Of a stretch of 64,000 nucleotides of DNA, positions 59,535 through 64,000 are shown piece by piece. The notes under the pieces are model-generated. The model was not told where the DNA came from, searched no databases, and worked only from the letters and a program-made list of their open reading frames with translations. Every line of letters begins with the position of its first letter. The stretch's first letter is position 1. Origin of the DNA: an uncultured Acidimicrobiales bacterium (GTDB taxonomy: Bacteria; Actinomycetota; Acidimicrobiia; Acidimicrobiales; SHLQ01); NCBI GenBank assembly GCA_938041035.1, contig CALHYX010000032.1, forward strand, positions 27,874 to 91,873, given 5' to 3'. The translations under genes and the position numbers were made by a program.

Positions 59535-61066
59535 CGCGCGGCACTCAGGTCGGGGATGGTGTGATGGCCAAAGGCCACTGCGATGTTCTTGGTCTCCATG
59601 TAGAAGTCAAAGCTCCAGTCGCCGCCGTCGCGGCCGATACCGCTGCGTTTGGTGCCGCCGAAGGGGGTGGGGAGGTGCCGGACGTTCTGCGAGTTCACCC
59701 AGACCATGCCGGCTTCGAGTTGGGCGGCGACGCGGTGGGCCCGGCCGACATCGCGGGTCCACAGGTAGCCGGCGAGACCGTATTCGACGTCGTTGGCGAT
59801 GGCGATCGCTTCGGCCTCGTCGTCGAAGGGGATGGCGGTGAGCGCCGGCCCGAAGATCTCCTCCTGAGCGATTCGCATATCGGACCGGGCGCCGGTGAAG
59901 AGCATGGGGGTGACCCAGCAGCCTTCGGCCGGCGCCTCGGCCCATGGGGTGCCGTCGTGGACGGTGGCCCCCTCGGCCTCGGCGATGCCGCGATAGCTCG
60001 CGACCTTTTCGTGATGGCGGGGGTGGATCAGCGGACCGATCACGCTGGCGGGGTCGAGCGGATGACCGACCGGAATAGCGCGCAGCCTCTCGGCGAGGCG
60101 GGCGGTGAACTCGGGGTAGATCGACTCCTGGACGAGCACCCGACTCGAGCTCGTGCACCGTTCGCCGTTGAGGCTGTAGATCATGAACAGGGTGGCGTCG
60201 AGGGCCCGCTCGATATCGGCATCGTCGAACACGATCACCGGGTTCTTGCCACCGAGTTCGAAGTGGACCCGCTTGAGCGTGGCCGCACCCTGGGCTTGGA
60301 TTCGGGACCCGGTGGTCGACTCGCCGACGAACGCTATCGCCTTGATGGCGGGGTGCTCGGTCAACGATTTTCCGGCCGACTCACCGAGGCCGTGTACGAC
60401 GTTGAGCACCCCGGGCGGCAGGCCGGCTTCGAGCGCGATTTCGGCGAGCAGGTGCGCCGTGAGGGGGCTCCATTCCGCCGGCTTGTGCACGACCGTGCAC
60501 CCGGCCGCGAGCGCCGGGGCGATCTTCCACGTACTCAGCATGAACGGGGTGTTCCAGGGGGTGATGACCCCGACCGGACCGATCGGGTGGCGGGTCGTGT
60601 AGTTGATGTGGTCCGGCGTCGGCAGCGATTGGCCGTCGCCCGCGGCCGGTGCCCGGTCGGCGAAGAACCGGAAGTTGGCGGCGCCGCGGCGGGCGGCTTT
60701 GGCCATGAAGTGGATCGTTTGCCCGGTATCCACGCATTCGGTGATGGCGATCTCGTCGGCTCGCGCCTCGATGAGATCGGCCACGGCCAACAGGATGCGT
60801 TTGCGTTCGGTCCCGGGGAGCGAGCCCCAGGTACCAAAGGCCTCCGCCGCCGACCGGGCGGCGGCATCGATGTCGGCCGCGTCGCCGCTCGCCACCGTCC
60901 CCAGATGCGCTCCGTCGATGGGGGAGGAGTTGTCGAAGGTCGCTCCCGAAACGCTGGGTGTCGGCTGCCCGCCGATGAGATGAAGCAAGGCATCGTCACG
61001 GAAGCGGGCGAGGTGCGAAGTGGCGGATTCGAGGTTGTCTTCGTAGGTCGAACCGGGTGCGGCCAT
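59531..61066 (-). CDS. hpaE: 5-carboxymethyl-2-hydroxymuconate semialdehyde dehydrogenase
   Basis: 511 residues. Aldehyde dehydrogenase of the homoprotocatechuate pathway: oxidises the ring-cleavage semialdehyde. The cofactor helix is GESTTGSRIQ, then ELGGKNPVIVFDDADIE (Glu), and the nucleophile Cys is in NGERCTSSSRVLVQ. The C-terminus has VRHLPTPFGGTKRSGIGRDGG and FDFYMETKNIAVA, nearly identical in pattern to E. coli HpaE. The start has a 20-residue N-terminal addition. Directly follows hpaF. Confidence 0.93.
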   Translation of the reverse strand: MAAPGSTYEDNLESATSHLARFRDDALLHLIGGQPTPSVSGATFDNSSPIDGAHLGTVASGDAADIDAAARSAAEAFGTWGSLPGTERKRILLAVADLIEARADEIAITECVDTGQTIHFMAKAARRGAANFRFFADRAPAAGDGQSLPTPDHINYTTRHPIGPVGVITPWNTPFMLSTWKIAPALAAGCTVVHKPAEWSPLTAHLLAEIALEAGLPPGVLNVVHGLGESAGKSLTEHPAIKAIAFVGESTTGSRIQAQGAATLKRVHFELGGKNPVIVFDDADIERALDATLFMIYSLNGERCTSSSRVLVQESIYPEFTARLAERLRAIPVGHPLDPASVIGPLIHPRHHEKVASYRGIAEAEGATVHDGTPWAEAPAEGCWVTPMLFTGARSDMRIAQEEIFGPALTAIPFDDEAEAIAIANDVEYGLAGYLWTRDVGRAHRVAAQLEAGMVWVNSQNVRHLPTPFGGTKRSGIGRDGGDWSFDFYMETKNIAVAFGHHTIPDLSAAR

Positions 61067-61468
61067 CTAGGAACTTTCCGACAGGAGGGGACGGATGTGG
61101 TTGCGGTTGATACGGAAGTCGGCGTCGATCTCGGTCAGCTCGATCGACCAGGCAATCGCGAGCTGGTCGCCGGACAGCTGGGTCGTCACGCAGGCCTCGG
61201 CGGCGTCGAGCACGGCGTGGAGGAAGGCCGTCTTGGTGTCGGCGTCGCGCCCGGGGCCGAGCCGGGCCGAGATGGCGATGAAGGCAAACTTCGATTCGCC
61301 GGTGGCGATCCGATACTGCTCTCGGGGCACGGCGCGGGTGCGAAGGCCGGCGAGCGGAGGCACCCCGGTGGCGAGGGCGGCCTGGTGCACCGCGCGCACC
61401 AGATCGTCGATGTCGACGTGCTCGGCGACGTTGTTGGAGTACTCGACGAAAAGATGTGGCACGGCCAT
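61067..61468 (-). CDS. hpaF: 5-carboxymethyl-2-hydroxymuconate delta-isomerase (CHMI)
   Basis: 133 residues. Tautomerase-fold isomerase of the homoprotocatechuate pathway. N-terminus MAVPHLFVEYSNN gives the N-terminal Pro after the usual leader, with an Ala/Val inserted before it (normal CHMI starts M-P-H). The block RTRAVPREQYRIATG is typical. The ATG is only 3 bp from a MarR-type palindrome and has a TAACAT box 8 nt upstream, so the mRNA may be leaderless. First gene of the minus-strand operon. Confidence 0.88.
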   Translation of the reverse strand: MAVPHLFVEYSNNVAEHVDIDDLVRAVHQAALATGVPPLAGLRTRAVPREQYRIATGESKFAFIAISARLGPGRDADTKTAFLHAVLDAAEACVTTQLSGDQLAIAWSIELTEIDADFRINRNHIRPLLSESS

Positions 61469-61471
61469 TGT

Positions 61472-61483
61472 TTAACATGTTAA
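61472..61483. promoter_or_regulatory. MarR-type palindrome at the hpaF start
   Basis: TTAACATGTTAA, a perfect 12-bp palindrome, lies 4-15 bp upstream of the hpaF ATG. MarR-family proteins such as HpaR bind such sites; binding here would block the promoter or translation start. Confidence 0.5.
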
Positions 61484-61511
61484 CTTTCCGGTGGCAATGT
61501 TCACTAATGAC

Positions 61512-61623
61512 GTCCACACGACGTCGCTTGGTCATAACCGTCCACACGACGTCGCTAGGTCATAACCGTCCACACGACGTCGCTTGGTCATAACCGTCCA
61601 CGCGACGTCGCTTCAGTCACAAC
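61512..61623 (+). repeat. 28-bp tandem repeat, four copies, in the hpaF-hpaG divergent region
   Basis: Units at 61512, 61540, 61568 and 61596 (last degenerate). Each holds the palindrome CGACGTCG and the near-palindrome GGTCATAACC. The array ends 23 bp before the hpaG ATG. Exactly phased palindromes suggest a multi-operator regulatory region more than a chance satellite. Confidence 0.95.
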
Positions 61624-61646
61624 TCGATTCGACCACCGGGAGCCCG

Positions 61647-62540
61647 ATGCGATTCCTCTCCTACTCCACCAGCGCCGGTGCTTCCTATGGTCTGCTGACA
61701 CTCGACGGGGCGGGGGTCGTCGATCTCGGCCAACGGATTTCGGGCGTGCGGGACCTCGGTGACCTGCTCGCCCAGCAGCGGGTCGACGAGGCGCGCGAGT
61801 TCCTCGATGCCGCCGCCGATCTCCCGGTGGCCGACGTCACCTACGAGCGTTTGCTGCCGTGGCCGGGGAAGATCTTCTGCATCGGCGTGAACTACGGCGG
61901 CCGCAGCGCCGAATACGCCGACCCCGCCGACGCAGCCTTCCCCAGCGTGTTCGTGCGCTTCCCGGACTCCTTTACCGGCCACGAGCAGGCACTGGTGCGC
62001 CCGCCCGAGAGTCCGCAGCTCGACTACGAAGGGGAGATCGTGGTGGTGGTCGGAACCGGCGGCAGACGTATCCCGGTCGAGCGGGCACGCGAGCACATCG
62101 CCGGTCTCAGCCTCGGGAACGAAGGAACGATCCGCGATTGGGTCCGGCACGCCAAGTTCAACGTCACGCAGGGGAAGAACTGGTTGAACACCGGCGCGAT
62201 CGGGCCCCACCTGGTCACCCTCGATGAGATCGGTGACTTCGAGGGACTGCACCTCACGACCCACGTGAACGGGGAGAAGCGCCAGGACGACACCCCGGCG
62301 ACCATGAAATACCCGATCGAGTACCAGATCCACTACCTGTCGACCTTCACCACCCTCCGGCCGGGCGACATCATCTTCTCCGGCACTCCGACCGGTGCGG
62401 GGGCCCGCTTCGATCCGCCGGTGTGGCTCATGCCCGGCGACGTCGTCGAGATCTCGGTCCCCGAACTCGGCACCCTGCGAAACCCGGTCGCCGACGAGTT
62501 TCCGAATGGATCGAATCACCGAGCGCCGGAGCCGCGATGA
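61647..62540 (+). CDS. hpaG: FAH-family protein, HpaG-like (2-hydroxyhepta-2,4-diene-1,7-dioate isomerase/decarboxylase)
   Basis: 297 residues, a single fumarylacetoacetate-hydrolase domain: IFCIGVNYGGRSAEYADP, SPQLDYEGEIVVVVG (acidic metal ligand), LSLGNEGTIRDW and TFTTLRPGDIIFSGTPTGAG. In E. coli HpaG is a fusion of two such domains; here only one is present, so a partner may lie beyond the window. Start ATG 61647 with GGGAG upstream. Its stop overlaps hpaR by ATGA. Confidence 0.82.
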   Translation: MRFLSYSTSAGASYGLLTLDGAGVVDLGQRISGVRDLGDLLAQQRVDEAREFLDAAADLPVADVTYERLLPWPGKIFCIGVNYGGRSAEYADPADAAFPSVFVRFPDSFTGHEQALVRPPESPQLDYEGEIVVVVGTGGRRIPVERAREHIAGLSLGNEGTIRDWVRHAKFNVTQGKNWLNTGAIGPHLVTLDEIGDFEGLHLTTHVNGEKRQDDTPATMKYPIEYQIHYLSTFTTLRPGDIIFSGTPTGAGARFDPPVWLMPGDVVEISVPELGTLRNPVADEFPNGSNHRAPEPR

Positions 62541-63040
62541 CCCGCCGACGACCGACCGAGGTGCCGCTGCCGATGCGTCCGTTCAGTGCGTCGCTGCCGA
62601 TGGGACTCCTCCAGGCCCGGGAGGGGGCGATGCGGCTGTTCCGGCCGATGCTCGCCGACTATGACCTGACCGAACAGCAGTGGCGGGTGCTCCGGGCGTT
62701 GTCGGCCTCGGAGGCGTCGCTCGCCGTCGGCGATGTCGCCGACCGCACCTTCCTGCTCGGGCCGAGCCTGTCTCGCATCGTCGCGGCCCTCGAAGCGCGC
62801 GGCCTGCTCGAACGCACGCCCGGAGTCGGCGACCAACGTCGGAGTCTTCTCGGGCTTACCGCCGCCGGCCACCGGCTTGTGGCCGAGGTCGCCCCGCACT
62901 CCGAGGCCACCTACGCCGCAATAGAGACCTGCTTCGGACGCGCTCGCCTCCAGGGCCTGTTGGCCGAGCTCGGTGACCTGGCCGCGGCGATCGGCGACAT
63001 CGAACCCCGGGCTGCGAGCGCAGTGGAGATCGACCGATGA
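62537..63040 (+). CDS. hpaR: MarR-family repressor HpaR
   Basis: 167 residues. Homoprotocatechuate degradation repressor type: LLQAREGAMRLFRPMLADYDLTEQQWRVLRALS and the winged helix GPSLSRIVAALEARGLLERTPGVGDQRRSLLGLT are close in pattern to HpaR. The N-terminus has an extra 20 residues. Likely controls both arms of the divergent cluster, with a candidate site at 61472. Overlaps its neighbours by ATGA on both sides. Confidence 0.88.
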   Translation: MTRRRPTEVPLPMRPFSASLPMGLLQAREGAMRLFRPMLADYDLTEQQWRVLRALSASEASLAVGDVADRTFLLGPSLSRIVAALEARGLLERTPGVGDQRRSLLGLTAAGHRLVAEVAPHSEATYAAIETCFGRARLQGLLAELGDLAAAIGDIEPRAASAVEIDR

Positions 63041-63843
63041 GCCTGGCACCGGAGACCGCGGCGGCCGAGGCCGTCCGGCTCGACGCCGCCGAGCGCTCGG
63101 CGACCCAGATGCGTCAGACCACCGAAGACCATCCGGACATGACGATTGACGACGCCTACGCCGTGCAGGCCGCCTGGTTGGAGCTGCGCCTGGCCCGCGG
63201 CGAGCACATGATCGGCCACAAGATCGGCCTGACGTCGCGGGCGATGCAGTCGGCGATGCAGATCACCACCCCCGATTCGGGCTTTTTGACTAACGCGATG
63301 GTGTTCGAGCCGGACACCACCCTGGTGGCGGCCGACTTCTGCGACCCCAAGATCGAGGTCGAGCTGTGCTTCGTGCTGGCCGACGACCTCGCCGGCGCCG
63401 ATCTCGATGTCGAGCAGGTGCTCGACGCCACCGAGTACGTCGTTCCCGCGGTGGAGCTCATCGCCGCCCGCTCGTTCCGTCGCGATCCGACCACCCAACG
63501 GACGCGCACCGTCGTCGACACGATCTCCGACAACGCGGCGAACGCGGGGATCATCTGTGGCGGGCGGCGGGTGGCGCCCCGCGACATCGACCTCCGGTGG
63601 GTCGGGGCGCTGGCGTACCGGAACGACGTGATCGAGGAGACGGGCGTTGCGGCCGGTGTGCTCGATCACCCGGCCCGAGGGATCGCCTGGTTGGCGCAGC
63701 GCTACCACGAACAGGGGCTCACCCTGGAGGCCGGCCAGTCGATCCTCGCCGGTTCGTTCACCCGGCCGATCGACATTCGGGCGGGCGACGACTTTCGTTT
63801 CGACTACGGCGATCTCGGTTCGTTCGGGCTGAGGTTTCGCTAG
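63037..63843 (+). CDS. hpaH: 2-oxo-hept-3-ene-1,7-dioate hydratase
   Basis: 268 residues. HpaH hydrates the 2-oxo-heptenedioate intermediate. Hydratase/FAH-superfamily pattern: [18 protein letters not shown], the Glu ligands in [15 protein letters not shown], and [23 protein letters not shown]. The family's C-terminal [23 protein letters not shown] is present. Second-to-last gene visible. Confidence 0.92.
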   Translation: MSLAPETAAAEAVRLDAAERSATQMRQTTEDHPDMTIDDAYAVQAAWLELRLARGEHMIGHKIGLTSRAMQSAMQITTPDSGFLTNAMVFEPDTTLVAADFCDPKIEVELCFVLADDLAGADLDVEQVLDATEYVVPAVELIAARSFRRDPTTQRTRTVVDTISDNAANAGIICGGRRVAPRDIDLRWVGALAYRNDVIEETGVAAGVLDHPARGIAWLAQRYHEQGLTLEAGQSILAGSFTRPIDIRAGDDFRFDYGDLGSFGLRFR

Positions 63844-63850
63844 GGGACCC

Positions 63851-64000
63851 ATGAGCGAGAACAAGTACCACCAGGAACGGCTCGACCCGCCGCCACCGCC
63901 GTCGGGCTGCCCGGTGCACGGCAGCTGGAGCCCGCTCGACGACGACTACCTCGAGGATCCGTACGCCGGCGCCGCCGAGCTGCGGGCCCAGCATCCGGTG
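63851..64000 (+). CDS. Probable cytochrome P450, 5' part only
   Basis: First 50 codons, cut by the window edge. After a Pro-rich start the sequence SGCPVHGSWSPLDDDYLEDPYAGAAELRAQHPV (read in parts) has the typical actinobacterial P450 N-terminus: a short CPVH segment, then P(L/F)DDDYLxDPY and LRxxHPV. AGGGGA lies 5-10 nt before ATG 63851. Assignment rests on these 50 residues only. Confidence 0.55.
   Translation, partial: MSENKYHQERLDPPPPPSGCPVHGSWSPLDDDYLEDPYAGAAELRAQHPV

Noticed and set aside
61512..61623. 28-bp repeats as a CRISPR array
   Set aside because: The units are directly adjacent with no spacers, and no cas gene is present.

Overview
This 64 kb window is a continuous stretch of high-GC, gene-dense chromosome. 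It contains no insertion sequence, prophage or CRISPR array. The organism is almost certainly an actinomycetote: there is a WhiB protein, a coproporphyrin-type ferrochelatase, a mycoredoxin-like glutaredoxin, a WXG100 protein with an FtsK/EssC-like ATPase, and many genes whose start codon sits 6-7 nt after a TANNNT box (leaderless promoters). The N-terminal PGWW-ASDG-WYPP motif of the protein at 14913-16397 and the overall gene content suggest class Acidimicrobiia. That class assignment is inference, since no rRNA or ribosomal protein gene is present.

Layout. 1-3070 holds a topoisomerase IV-type pair (parE partial, parC). 3.3-11.4 kb holds a dehydrogenase, a nucleotidyltransferase, an M1 peptidase lipoprotein, a DUF1800/DUF1501 pair and an OmpR/histidine kinase two-component system. 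11.8-14.2 kb is a compact operon of WhiB, a CarH-like B12 photoreceptor-type regulator with an unusual HTH, and ferrochelatase, preceded by two tandem palindromes. 14.4-22.6 kb holds housekeeping and lipid genes (glutaredoxin, crotonase, SGNH hydrolase, NfuA, dxs, PAP2, thioesterase). 22.7-27.9 kb holds tldD with two tandem tldE paralogues and uppP. 27.9-34.4 kb holds a SAF-domain protein, FmdB, plsY, galU, the molybdenum-cofactor genes moeA-moaA-moaC and a small membrane protein. A tRNA-Ala(CGC) lies at 34.4 kb. 34.6-45.8 kb holds two cyclic-di-GMP proteins, a HAD hydrolase, a HIT-like protein, a CapA-like lipoprotein, an ECF sigma factor with a membrane beta-propeller partner, a zinc peptidase and a 3-methyladenine glycosylase. 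45.8-48.3 kb encodes two tandem secreted RTX-repeat proteins.

48.6-56.8 kb is a small type VII secretion-like locus: a sugar transferase, a membrane protein, a small helical protein, a 637-residue helical protein, a WXG100 protein and a 1,362-residue FHA-FtsK ATPase. The usual EccB, EccD, EccE and mycosin are absent from the window. 56.8-64 kb is a divergent homoprotocatechuate meta-cleavage cluster. The left arm reads hpaF, hpaE, LigA-like, LigB-like, succinate-semialdehyde dehydrogenase; the right arm reads an FAH-fold HpaG-like protein, hpaR, hpaH and the start of a probable P450. The dioxygenase is a two-subunit LigAB type instead of the usual HpaD. The terminal semialdehyde dehydrogenase would consume the pathway product. 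The arms are separated by a MarR-type palindrome and four 28-bp repeats.

The observations I rate highest are the WhiB/CarH-like/ferrochelatase operon with its tandem palindromes, the minimal type VII-like locus, and the hybrid hpa cluster with its 28-bp repeat array. Many short tandem repeats (9-60 bp units) are scattered through coding and leader sequences.
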